A DNA stretch of 64,000 nt from JADLDB01 sp040755835 (lineage in GTDB: Bacteria > Myxococcota > Myxococcia > Myxococcales > Myxococcaceae), in NCBI GenBank assembly GCA_040755835.1, contig JBFMAB010000057.1:1-64000 (forward strand), read 5' to 3'. The notes below the pieces were generated by a model that was not told where the DNA came from, did no database searches, and was given only the letters and a program-made list of their open reading frames with translations. Shown piece by piece: positions 19,975 to 27,925 of the stretch. Within the stretch, counting starts at the first letter, position 1. Each line of letters begins with the position of its first letter. A program made the position numbers and the translations under genes.

Positions 19975-20496
19975 GTGACTGACGAGGCGCTGATGGAGCG
20001 GTTCTGCCAGGGAGAGCAGGGAGCCTTCGACGCCCTGTTCGCCCGGCATGGCGCCGCCGTGCGCGCGTACCTCTGGCGCGTCACCGGCAACCGGGCGGCG
20101 GCGGACGACCTCGCGCAGGCGACGTTTCTCTCGCTGGTGCGCTCGCGCGGCCGCTTCGAGGCGGGCAAGCGCTTCACGCCGTGGCTGTACGCCATCGCCA
20201 CCAACGCGGCGCGGGACTGGCGGCGGCGCGGCAAGCACGAGCAGGTGGCCGACGACGGCGCGCTGCCCGAGGAGGCCGTCGAGCCCACCACCCGCGACCG
20301 CGGCCTCGAGAGGCAAGTGCAGGCGGCGGTGTCGCAGCTTCCCGAGGCGATGCGCGAGGCGGTGGTGCTGCACTGGTTCGAAGGGCTGTCCTTCTCGGAG
20401 ATCGCCGACATCGCCGGCGTCAGCGAGTCGGCGGTGAAGGTGCGCGCGCACCGCGGGTACGAGAAGCTGCGGGAGTCGTTGAAAGGAGTGCTGTAG
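19975..20496 (+). CDS. ECF-family RNA polymerase sigma factor
   Basis: 173 residues from GTG 19975, beginning MTDEALMERFCQGEQGAF. Region 2 is clear: AFDALFARHGAAVRAYLWR, DDLAQATFLSLVRSRGRFE, then FTPWLYAIATNAARDWRR. Region 4 has LPEAMREAVVLHWFEGLSFS followed by the helix-turn-helix EIADIAGVSESAVKVRAHRG. In-frame starts at 19900 (TTG) and 19954 (GTG) exist but lie before or inside the predicted promoter. The next gene begins on the base after the stop, with AAAGGAG inside this gene, so the two are co-translated. The signal sensed is unknown. Confidence 0.92.
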   Translation: MTDEALMERFCQGEQGAFDALFARHGAAVRAYLWRVTGNRAAADDLAQATFLSLVRSRGRFEAGKRFTPWLYAIATNAARDWRRRGKHEQVADDGALPEEAVEPTTRDRGLERQVQAAVSQLPEAMREAVVLHWFEGLSFSEIADIAGVSESAVKVRAHRGYEKLRESLKGVL

Positions 20497-21165
20497 GTGA
20501 CCCAGGGCCACGACCCATTCGCCGAGTCGCTCAAGCGCGCGTTGCCGGCGCCGTCGCCCGACGTCTCGAAGCTGGCCGACGCGGCACGGGCCGAATTGGC
20601 CGCGAACCCGGCGGTGCGCCCGTGGTGGCGCGATGCGGCGCTGCTGCTCGGCGTCAACGTCCTCACCGCGGCGGGGGCGCTGTTCGCCCTGAAGCCCGTC
20701 GAGTCGCCGGGCGAGCCGATGGTGCGCTTCGGCGTGGCGGCCATTCTCTTCGTGGTGTTGACGCTGGGCGCGCTGGTGGCGATTCGCCCGGGCGCGCGCT
20801 CGCTGCGCGGCGTCTTCCTCGCCGGGGTGGTGGTGGCGGTGGTGGCCGCGGTGTTCGGCGGAGACGGCGTGGAGTCGACGAAGCCCTTCTTGCGCGGCAT
20901 CGGCTGCGCGGTGACGGAGTGCCTGCTGTCCATTCCCACGCTGGGCGTCGCGCTCTTCGTGCTGTCGCGCTTCGCAGCCTCGCCGATGCGGACCATCGCG
21001 GCGGGCGCGGCGTCGGCGGCGGCGGGCGTGCTGGTGCTGCACCTCCATTGCCCCATCGGTACCGTCGACCACCTGGCCGTCTTCCACGTGCTGCCGTGGC
21101 TCGCGCTGGTGGGGTTGGTGCTGCTCGTGCGCCGCGTGGTGCCGACGAAGAGCTACGCGCCCTGA
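20497..21165 (+). CDS. Six-helix membrane anti-sigma factor (CarR/NrsF-like, DUF1109 type)
   Basis: 222 residues. A soluble N-terminus of about 45 residues, suited to bind the sigma factor, is followed by six hydrophobic helices. Conserved-looking features are GCAVTECLLS in the fourth helix region and LHLHCPIG before the last helix; a Cys/Glu pair and an LHC motif are hallmarks of DUF1109/NrsF proteins. Length and topology also match myxobacterial CarR, which holds CarQ at the membrane. GTG 20497 follows the sigma stop directly. It should sequester the sigma factor until a signal, possibly redox or light, releases it. The signal is inference. Confidence 0.8.
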   Translation: MTQGHDPFAESLKRALPAPSPDVSKLADAARAELAANPAVRPWWRDAALLLGVNVLTAAGALFALKPVESPGEPMVRFGVAAILFVVLTLGALVAIRPGARSLRGVFLAGVVVAVVAAVFGGDGVESTKPFLRGIGCAVTECLLSIPTLGVALFVLSRFAASPMRTIAAGAASAAAGVLVLHLHCPIGTVDHLAVFHVLPWLALVGLVLLVRRVVPTKSYAP

Positions 21166-21167
21166 CG

Positions 21168-21755
21168 TCACGTCTTCGCGCCCGGCAGCGCGCACACCGA
21201 CTCGTCGAAGAAGCCGGCCGCGGGTACGCCCAGCCCCTGGTTGAAGCGCGACCAGTAGTTCACCTGCGCCACCGCGTGCGCCAGCACCACCAGCTCCTTC
21301 GGGGTGAACACGGCGGTGAGCTGCGCGCGCAAGGCCTCGTCCATCACCACCGGCGTCGCCGACAGCGCTCTCGCGTAGCGCGCGGCGGCGAGCTCGCGCG
21401 GCGCCAGCGCGGTCCACTTCGGCTCGTCCACCGCGAGCAGCGCCTTTAGTTCTTCCACGGTGAGCTGCGCGCGCTGCCACGTGGCGGCGTTCATGTCGAC
21501 GCAGAAGGGACACCCCGCGACGGCGCTCGCCACGATGCGCGCGATGGCGAGGACGCGCGTGTCGAGGTCTTTCGGGCCGTGCGGCGCGGCCGCCTCGAAG
21601 AGGCCCACGCTGAAGGCGGCCTTTGGCGCCCACGCGAGCAGCCGCCCCGGCAGCGGGTCCTTTCCGGTGATGCGACGGGCGAGCCACAGCGCGGGCCGCA
21701 AGTACCAGGGTGGCTGCGCCGGCGGCTGGACGAGGAGGGCGTGGGGCGAGGACAT
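21168..21755 (-). CDS. AhpD-like / carboxymuconolactone decarboxylase-family protein
   Basis: 195 residues from ATG 21755; an upstream in-frame ATG at 21821 adds a His/Arg-rich stretch that looks non-coding. The core has VAGCPFCVDMNAATW, the Cys-x-x-Cys redox pair of AhpD-type alkylhydroperoxidases, followed by EELKALL and a helical half with ELVVLAHAVAQVNYWSRFNQ. The family reduces peroxides or recycles peroxiredoxins. It converges on the anti-sigma gene with a two-base gap, which gives weak context for an oxidative-stress link. Confidence 0.85.
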   Translation of the reverse strand: MSSPHALLVQPPAQPPWYLRPALWLARRITGKDPLPGRLLAWAPKAAFSVGLFEAAAPHGPKDLDTRVLAIARIVASAVAGCPFCVDMNAATWQRAQLTVEELKALLAVDEPKWTALAPRELAAARYARALSATPVVMDEALRAQLTAVFTPKELVVLAHAVAQVNYWSRFNQGLGVPAAGFFDESVCALPGAKT

Positions 21756-21949
21756 GAGGTGTGCGGTGGGAGCGCCCCGGAGTCTCTTCCGATTCGGGCG
21801 GTGGGCGTGAGAATGTCCCACCGGGCGCGGCCGGCGTGTCCACCGTCCACTGAGATGAGGCCTTCACGAGCGGCTGCACGGGAATGGGCTTCGTGCCGTG
21901 CGCCGGCGGGCGCTGTGTGACGGACGGCGGGAGCTGTCGCTGACGCGCG

Positions 21950-22417
21950 CTACTTCACCCCGGCCAGCGTCAGGTGGATGCCGGCGAAGACGACCTCGCC
22001 CTCGCCGAAGAAGCGCAGCGGGTTCTTCTCCCACGACGCGGCGCCCACCACCCTGCCGCCCTCGTCGTAGCCGTACAGGCACACGTGGCCGCGCGAGTCC
22101 TGCGGAATGAAGTACTCGTCGAAGAAGTCACCCGGCTCCTTCAGCGTCGTCTCGCCGTAGCGCGTCGGCTTCTCGGGCACGGGCAGGCACGGCTCGGCCT
22201 GCGCGACGAACAGCACCTTCGCGGCCTTCACGTCGCCGGGCTTCCAGCTGCCAGCGAACTCCACCTCCGCCCTCTCGCGGTGCTCCACGGGCGCGGGTGC
22301 CGGCGGCGCCGGCTTCACCGCGGCGGGCTTCACCTCCGGCTTCGGCTCGACCTTCGCCTCGCCGCACTTGTGGCAGCCGGACAGCAGCGCCACCGGAATC
22401 ACCCAGCGGACGTTCAT
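21950..22417 (-). CDS. Small lipoprotein of unknown function
   Basis: 155 residues from ATG 22417. The signal peptide VRWVIPVALLSGC has a clear lipobox. A Lys/Pro/Ala-rich linker (EPKPEVKPAAVKPAPPAP) leads to a globular part of about 100 residues with VEFAGSWKPGDVKAAKVLFVAQ and GHVCLYGYDEGGRVVGAASW. No known family. The frame stays open for about 100 codons upstream with coding-like composition (see 22418-22706), but the signal peptide favours this start. Confidence 0.72.
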   Translation of the reverse strand: MNVRWVIPVALLSGCHKCGEAKVEPKPEVKPAAVKPAPPAPAPVEHRERAEVEFAGSWKPGDVKAAKVLFVAQAEPCLPVPEKPTRYGETTLKEPGDFFDEYFIPQDSRGHVCLYGYDEGGRVVGAASWEKNPLRFFGEGEVVFAGIHLTLAGVK

Positions 22418-22706
22418 GGCCGCCGTTTTCGCACGAATCACGCCTTCACTGGCAAGCGACGCGTCGTCAGGCTCGACGAGCACGACGGCGTCGTCGCCCC
22501 CGAAGAGCTGCGCTCGCGCCCCGGCGCCGACGGTGGCGCGTGCGTCGAGGCACTCCTCCAACAGCGCCGCGGCGTTCGGTCCGAAGACCACCACCTTCAG
22601 GTGGACCAACGCCTCGGCCAGGTGCAGCCGCATGCGCGCACGCGAGCGCCCGACGCGCGGTTTTCCACCCGGCAGGCGAGGCGCTTCGTTATGAGACGGT
22701 TTCCGC
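22418..22706 (-). other. Intergenic stretch with coding-like minus-strand frame
   Basis: The lipoprotein frame remains open upstream through here on the minus strand. From about 22690 to 22470 it has strong third-position GC and reads plausibly (ALVHLKVVVFGPNAAALLEE), whereas bases 22418-22465 lose that bias, as a promoter/leader would. Either a decayed gene fused in frame upstream of the lipoprotein, or chance. The plus-strand gene starting at 22707 must also have its promoter here; none is obvious. Confidence 0.35.
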
Positions 22707-23390
22707 ATGTCCGTGGACTGGAGCGCCATCTACTCGGGCCCGTACCACCACCCGGGCCTCGCTTTCGCCTTCTGCGCTGCCCTCGGGCTGCGGCTCCTCA
22801 TGCGCTTCCCGCCGTCGCACCTGCGGCGGGTGCTGCTCTTCCTCGTCGCGGAGACGGCGGTGGACGCCTTCTTCACCGGCGCGCTGTCGCCCTTCGGCAA
22901 GTCTCCGCCGACGGCGCTCACCATCGCCTTCGTCATCCTCGGCGACCTGCGCCTCTGGGTGCTGCTCGAGCGCTTCCGCCGGCCGGACGCGACGTGGCGC
23001 AGCGCCTTCGCCCGCGCGGTGCCGTGGAGCTTCGCGGTGCCGGTGGCGATGGCCGTGGCCATCCTGGCGCGGCCCGACGTCTTCGGCGGCGCCGGCGGCT
23101 ACCAGCTGCGGTCCATCTTCCTCGCCTACGAGGCGCTCTTCGTGGCCCTCGCCAGCGTGCTCGTGCTGACGCGCTACGCCTCGCGCGCCGCCGCGCCGGC
23201 CGAAGGCTGGTACCTCACGCGCCTCGTGTTGCTGTGGCTCATCATGTACGGGCTGTGGGTACTGTGCGACGTGCTGCTCACGCAGGGCCACGGCTGGGCG
23301 CTGGGCCTGCGCATCCTGCCGAACGCGCTGTATTACGGCGTCTTCCTCTACGCGGCGACGTACTTCGCGCCGCAGGAGAGCTGGGCGTGA
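22707..23390 (+). CDS. Multi-pass membrane protein of unknown function
   Basis: 227 residues with about six to seven hydrophobic helices and short loops. Possible landmarks are YHHPGLAFAF near the N-terminus and LPNALYYGVFLYAATYF near the C-terminus; no family recognised. The gene overlaps the following cytochrome c lipoprotein gene by four bases (GTGA), so the two products probably act together at the inner membrane, for example as quinone-side anchor and periplasmic electron carrier. That role is inference. Confidence 0.75.
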   Translation: MSVDWSAIYSGPYHHPGLAFAFCAALGLRLLMRFPPSHLRRVLLFLVAETAVDAFFTGALSPFGKSPPTALTIAFVILGDLRLWVLLERFRRPDATWRSAFARAVPWSFAVPVAMAVAILARPDVFGGAGGYQLRSIFLAYEALFVALASVLVLTRYASRAAAPAEGWYLTRLVLLWLIMYGLWVLCDVLLTQGHGWALGLRILPNALYYGVFLYAATYFAPQESWA

Positions 23391-24208
23391 GGCGCTTGGC
23401 CGTCGTGCTCCTCCTGCCCGCCGCGTGTGTGCGCAGCGTGCCGCCGGCCGGCGACGACAGCGCGACGCTGACGTTCTCGGTGCGCGGTGGCCCCGCGGTG
23501 ACGCGCACGCTGGCCGAGCTCAGGGCGCGCGTGCCGGCGGAGACCTTCACCGCGTTCGACCCGTACTACCAACGCCCGAAGACGTGGCGCGCGCTGCCGC
23601 TCGACGCGGTGCTGAAGGCCGAGCTCCCCGGCGAGCCGCTCGCCGACGTCGACTTCGTCCTCACCGCGTCCGACGGCTACACCGTGCCCGTGTCCGGCGC
23701 GCGCCTCATGGAAGGCGGCGCGTACCTCGCCTTCTCCGACGCGGACGGCGCGTGGCAGCCCATCGGCGCGAAGGGCGCGTGGCCGGGCCCGTGGTACCTC
23801 GTGTGGAAGGGCGCCGCGCAGCAGGACCTCGTCACGCACCCGCGCCCGTGGGCGCTCGCGCGCATCGCCATCGAGGACTTCGCCACCGTCTTCCCGAAGG
23901 TGGTGCCGCCGCCGGGCGACGCGCAGGTGCAACGCGGCTTCGCGCTCTTCCGCGCCCGCTGCTTCAAGTGCCACGCCGTCAACCGGCAGGGCGGCGCCGT
24001 CGGCCCCGAGCTGAACGTGCCGAAGAGCGTCACCGAGTACCGCGACGAGGCCTTCCTGCGGGCGTGGATTCGCGACCCCTTCGCCTACCGGGTGTCGGTG
24101 ATGCCGCCGTCGCCGGACCTCTCGGAAGGCGACCTCGACGCGCTCCTCGCGTACCTTCGGGCGATGGCGACGGTGAAGGTGCCGATCGCCACGCCCGCTG
24201 GACACTGA
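23387..24208 (+). CDS. Lipoprotein with molybdopterin-oxidoreductase-like and cytochrome c domains
   Basis: 273 residues from GTG 23387. A short signal peptide ends in lipobox LLPAAC. Residues about 25-165 resemble the molybdopterin-binding-like domain of the sulfite oxidase superfamily (VRGGPAVTRTLAELRARVP, SDGYTVPVSGARLM, GPWYLVWKG). Residues about 180-270 are a single-haem c-type cytochrome: CFKCH at about 192-196 and a distal Met in VSVMPPSPDLS as probable axial ligand. It should be a lipid-anchored electron carrier. Whether the first domain binds a cofactor is doubtful at this size. Confidence 0.82.
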   Translation: MRRLAVVLLLPAACVRSVPPAGDDSATLTFSVRGGPAVTRTLAELRARVPAETFTAFDPYYQRPKTWRALPLDAVLKAELPGEPLADVDFVLTASDGYTVPVSGARLMEGGAYLAFSDADGAWQPIGAKGAWPGPWYLVWKGAAQQDLVTHPRPWALARIAIEDFATVFPKVVPPPGDAQVQRGFALFRARCFKCHAVNRQGGAVGPELNVPKSVTEYRDEAFLRAWIRDPFAYRVSVMPPSPDLSEGDLDALLAYLRAMATVKVPIATPAGH

Positions 24209-24219
24209 GAGAGCGTTGA

Positions 24220-25212
24220 ATGCACCCGACGGTGGTCGAACTCAAACGACGGCTCGAGGCGTTGCCCGAGGCGCTCGCGCGCGTGGCGCAGGCGCCGCTC
24301 CCCGACGGCGTCGCGTCGCTGGGGAGCGGCAGCGTCCTCTTCACCGGCGTCGGCATGAGCGAGTGCGTGGCGCACTTCGCCGAAGCCGTCTTCCGCCACG
24401 AGCTGCGCATCCGCGTCACCGGGTTGCCGCTGTCGTCCTTCGTCTCGGAGGACGTGAAGGCGCAGGGACAGTCGCTGGTGCTCCTGTCCCAGGGCCTGTC
24501 GCCCAACGCACGGCTGGCGCTGGCGCGCGCGAGAGAGTTTTCCCACGTGGTGTTGGTGACGGCGAGGTCGCGCGACGACGCGCGGGCCGCCGGGCTGCCC
24601 GACGCCGCCACCTGCTGGTCGCTGCCGCTCGACGGCGAGGCGGGCTTCCTCACGCGCGTGCAGGGCCCGCTGGCCACCGCGCTGGCGGTGCTGCGGCTCG
24701 GGTACCACGGCGCGGGCCGGCCGGCGCCGGTCGAACTTCCCGTGTTGCCCGCGAAGGTGGGCGCCGCGCTCGAGCAGGGCCTGGCGCTGGCGAAGACGTG
24801 GCCGCTCGAGGTGCGCCGCGCGCCCTTGCTGGCGACCGGCTGGTACGCGCGCTGCCTCGAGCTCTTCGCCTGGGCGTGGATGGAGACGTGGTGGGTGGAG
24901 CCGCCGCCCACGTGGGACGTGCTGCAGACGGCGCACGGGCCGTGGCAGCAGTGGTCTCCGCGGCCCGAGACGCTGCTGGCGCTGAAGCGCCCCGACGACG
25001 TGCCGGACTTGTGGCCGCGCCTTGCGGCGATGCTGTCCCCCGCGCAGCGGCTGGTGGCGCTCGAGGCCTCGCTGCCGGCGCCGTGGGCCTGGTTCGAGCA
25101 CGCGGCGCAGCTGATGGGCCTCCTGGTGGGCGTCCTCGAGCGCGCGCCCGTCGACCTCTCGCAGTGGCCGGGGCGCGGCGGGGACCGGCCCCTGTACGAG
25201 CTGGGGCGATGA
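24220..25212 (+). CDS. SIS-domain (phosphosugar isomerase-fold) protein
   Basis: 330 residues. The N-terminal half has VLFTGVGMSECVAHFAEAV, the Gly-x-Gly-x-Ser phosphosugar-binding turn of SIS domains, then SLVLLSQGLSPNARLALARA, the second Ser-rich loop. The C-terminal half (ATGWYARCLELFAWAWMETW) looks like a diverged second SIS lobe. Family members isomerise or sense sugar phosphates; substrate unknown. It starts 12 bases after the cytochrome gene and overlaps the next gene (ATGA). Confidence 0.78.
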   Translation: MHPTVVELKRRLEALPEALARVAQAPLPDGVASLGSGSVLFTGVGMSECVAHFAEAVFRHELRIRVTGLPLSSFVSEDVKAQGQSLVLLSQGLSPNARLALARAREFSHVVLVTARSRDDARAAGLPDAATCWSLPLDGEAGFLTRVQGPLATALAVLRLGYHGAGRPAPVELPVLPAKVGAALEQGLALAKTWPLEVRRAPLLATGWYARCLELFAWAWMETWWVEPPPTWDVLQTAHGPWQQWSPRPETLLALKRPDDVPDLWPRLAAMLSPAQRLVALEASLPAPWAWFEHAAQLMGLLVGVLERAPVDLSQWPGRGGDRPLYELGR

Positions 25213-25403
25213 GCGAGGCGCCATTCCCCGCGAGCCGCTGCCATGGCTGCGTGCACCTCCGCCTCGTGCGCGCGGCTCGGTCCGTCTTCCTCCGGTGCGA
25301 CGAAGGCCGGCCGCCGAAGTACCCGCCCCAGCCCGTGCGGGCCTGCCCCTTCTTCGTGCCCGTGCGCGCCGGACCATCGCCCGCTAGAAGCGAAGGCTCA
25401 TGA
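25209..25403 (+). CDS. 64-residue Cys-containing small protein
   Basis: ATG 25209 overlaps the SIS stop, and its own stop (25401-25403) overlaps the start of the EVE gene, so it is translationally coupled on both sides. It carries four cysteines, CHGC then single Cys residues about 22 and 16 positions later, spaced as a small zinc-ribbon-like protein. No family recognised; the double coupling and coding-like composition argue it is real. Confidence 0.68.
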   Translation: MSEAPFPASRCHGCVHLRLVRAARSVFLRCDEGRPPKYPPQPVRACPFFVPVRAGPSPARSEGS

Positions 25404-25876
25404 CGACACGCTGCTGGCTGATGAAGAGCGAACCCGACGTCTTCTCCATCGACGACCTCGAGCGGGACGGGGTGACGGGCTGGGAAGGCGTGCGCAACTA
25501 CCAGGCCCGCAACTTCATGCGCGACGAGATGAAGCAGGGCGACCTCGTCTTCTTCTACCATTCGAACGCCGAGCCGCCGGGCCTCGCCGGACTCGCGCGC
25601 GTCGACGGGCCCGCCATTCCCGACCCGACGCAGTTCGACAAGAAGAGCGAGTACTACGACGCCGGCAGCGACAAGTCCGAGCCGCGCTGGCTGATGGTGA
25701 CGGTGCGCTTCGTCGAGAAGTTTCCACGGCTCGTCCCGCTCGAGGTGCTGAAGGCCGACCCGGCGCTGAAAGGTCTCGCCTTGCTGCAGAAGGGCCAGCG
25801 GCTCTCGGTACAGCCGGTGTCCCGGGCGCACGCGAAGCGGCTGCTCGCGCTGGCGAAGTCGAAGACGAAGCCCTGA
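25400..25876 (+). CDS. EVE-domain protein (THYN1-like)
   Basis: 158 residues covering one EVE domain: WLMKSEPDVFSIDDLE at the N-terminus, WEGVRNYQARNFMRD, GDLVFFYHSN, then PRWLMVTVRFVEKFPRLVPL. EVE domains have the PUA-like fold that reads modified bases in DNA or RNA. Length is standard for the stand-alone family. It overlaps the 64-residue gene by four bases and abuts the convergent TRAP gene with no gap. Confidence 0.93.
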   Translation: MTTRCWLMKSEPDVFSIDDLERDGVTGWEGVRNYQARNFMRDEMKQGDLVFFYHSNAEPPGLAGLARVDGPAIPDPTQFDKKSEYYDAGSDKSEPRWLMVTVRFVEKFPRLVPLEVLKADPALKGLALLQKGQRLSVQPVSRAHAKRLLALAKSKTKP

Positions 25877-27730
25877 CTACGGCAACAGCCGCACCACGCC
25901 CGTCGTCATCACGTCGAGGTACGTGATGAGCAGCACGCCCACCGCGAGGATGAGGAGGAACGGCAGCGTCCGCGCGTAGAGGTACGGCAGCGGCTTCTGA
26001 AAGCGTGTCGCCGACAGGAAGAGGTTCAAGCCCATCGGCGGGAAGAGGAAGCCCAATTCCAGGTTGGCGAGGAAGACGATGCCCAGGTGCACCGGGTCGA
26101 TGCCGTACGCCGCTCCGATGGGCGCGACCAGCGGCGCCAGCACCACGATGGCCGCGTAGATTTCCAGCACGCTGCCGAACACCAGCAGGCCCACGTTGAG
26201 CGCCAGCAGGAAGACCCACGGGCTCTTCACGTGCGCTGTCGTCCAGTCGAGCAGCGCGGTCGGCACCTCGGCGTCCACCAGCCACGACGACAGGCCCATC
26301 GCGATGCCGAGGAGAATGACGACGGCTCCCACCAGCGTCGCGGCCGTCACCAGCACGCGCGGCAAGTCCTTCCACGGACGGATGGTGCGAAAGACGACCA
26401 TCTCCACGAAGAGCGCGTACGCGCAGCCCAGCGCGCTCGCCTCCACCACCGTGCCGAAGCCCGACGCGACGGTGCCCACCACCAGGAGCGGCAGGCCGAG
26501 GTCCCACTTCGCCTCCCACAGCCCCTTCGTCGCCTCGCGCGCGTTGAAGCGCTGCCGCGGCACCTCGTTGCGGAGGCCGACGATGATGCCGTACGCCGCC
26601 ACCATCGCCATCATCAACACGCCCGGCACCAGGCCGCCGAGGAAGAGCTGCCCCACCGGCACCGACGCCACCACCGAGTAGAGGATGACGGGCAAGGACG
26701 GCGGGAAGAGCAGGCCCAGCGAGCCCGACGCGGTGACGAGGCCGTGGCTGAAGCCTTCGGGGTACTTCTCTTCCTTCAACATCGGCAGCAGGAGGCCGCC
26801 CAGCGCGAGGATGGTGACGCCCGAGCCGCCGGTGAAGGTGGTGAAGAGCGCGCACACCACCGTGGCCATGATGGCCACGCCGCCCGGCATCCACCCGAAG
26901 AAGCCCTTGTACGCGCGCACCAGCCGCTTCGCCGCGCCGCCCTCGGCCAGCACGTAGCCGGCGATGGTGAGCAGCGGAATCGCCGGCAGCGTCGCCGACG
27001 ACACCAGACGGAACGTCTCGGCCGGCACCGCCGCGATGGGCGTGTCGTCGCGCCAGAAGAGCAGCATCGCCGACGCGCCCATCACCACGAAGACGGGCGT
27101 GCCCGACAGGAAGGCGATGGCGACGACGATGAAGAGGACGGTGACGATGGCGCTCGACGGGCCGACGGCGCCCAGCGCGAAGGCGAGGCCCGCCGCCGCC
27201 ACCGCGAGCCCGCGGTCGAGCCACGACTGCTCCTCCTCGCCCACGCGCCACGCGAAGCGCAGGGACATGAGCGCGAAGGCCACCGGCATGATGGCTTCGC
27301 TCCACGACACCGGCAGGCTGCCCACCACCGTGCGGCCGCTGCCCGCGTCGGCTTCCACCACCTTCCACGACGCCGCCGCCAGCAGCGCGCACACCGCCGC
27401 CGAGGTGATGCGCGAGACGAGGTGCGCCACGCGCCGCGGCCAGCCCTTCGGAATCGCCTCCACCGTGGACAGCGCGAGGTGCTTGCCGGTGCCCGCCGCC
27501 AGCAGCGCGCCCAGGAAGCCGATCCACAAGGTCAGGTGCTGCACGATGACGGACGCGCTGGGAATCTCGGCGCCGCCAAACTTGCGCGCCAGCGTCTGCA
27601 CCACCGGCAGTACCACCATCACCAGCGCCAGCAGGCCCACGAAGAGGCCCGCCCCGCGCGTCAGGCGCTGCTCGAAGGGCGAGAGCAGCCCGTCGGCCGT
27701 CCCGTCGCCCGCCGTTGGTGTGTCCGTCAC
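25877..27730 (-). CDS. TRAP transporter fused DctQ-DctM permease
   Basis: 617 residues from GTG 27730, with AGGGA at good distance; GTG 27733 and ATG 27799 are in-frame alternatives. Residues about 15-195 are a four-helix DctQ-like small subunit (LTLWIGFLGALLAAGTGKHLAL). The rest is the DctM large subunit with about 12 helices (GSGVTILALGGLLLPMLKEE, GLLFPPSLPVILYSV, NLELGFLFPPMGLNLFLSA). It imports an organic acid or similar solute by ion gradient and should use the DctP protein of 32545-33531 and the TatT lipoprotein beside it, which lie about 4 kb away on the other strand. Substrate not predictable. Confidence 0.92.
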   Translation of the reverse strand: MTDTPTAGDGTADGLLSPFEQRLTRGAGLFVGLLALVMVVLPVVQTLARKFGGAEIPSASVIVQHLTLWIGFLGALLAAGTGKHLALSTVEAIPKGWPRRVAHLVSRITSAAVCALLAAASWKVVEADAGSGRTVVGSLPVSWSEAIMPVAFALMSLRFAWRVGEEEQSWLDRGLAVAAAGLAFALGAVGPSSAIVTVLFIVVAIAFLSGTPVFVVMGASAMLLFWRDDTPIAAVPAETFRLVSSATLPAIPLLTIAGYVLAEGGAAKRLVRAYKGFFGWMPGGVAIMATVVCALFTTFTGGSGVTILALGGLLLPMLKEEKYPEGFSHGLVTASGSLGLLFPPSLPVILYSVVASVPVGQLFLGGLVPGVLMMAMVAAYGIIVGLRNEVPRQRFNAREATKGLWEAKWDLGLPLLVVGTVASGFGTVVEASALGCAYALFVEMVVFRTIRPWKDLPRVLVTAATLVGAVVILLGIAMGLSSWLVDAEVPTALLDWTTAHVKSPWVFLLALNVGLLVFGSVLEIYAAIVVLAPLVAPIGAAYGIDPVHLGIVFLANLELGFLFPPMGLNLFLSATRFQKPLPYLYARTLPFLLILAVGVLLITYLDVMTTGVVRLLP

Positions 27731-27925
27731 CACGAGTTCCCTGCGCCCCCTCCGGCCCGTCGTGGCGGTCGTACCAGACGGCCCACGCGCCACAAGCACG
27801 CAATGGTGACGCCCCCGCGGGAAAGAATTCGCTGCACATTGTTTCGACCCGCCGGGTCATGGCCGAAAAGCCGCCGCGGGCGATTTCGACTCGGGGTGCG
27901 CCTTTCTGCTCGAGAGGAGACACAC

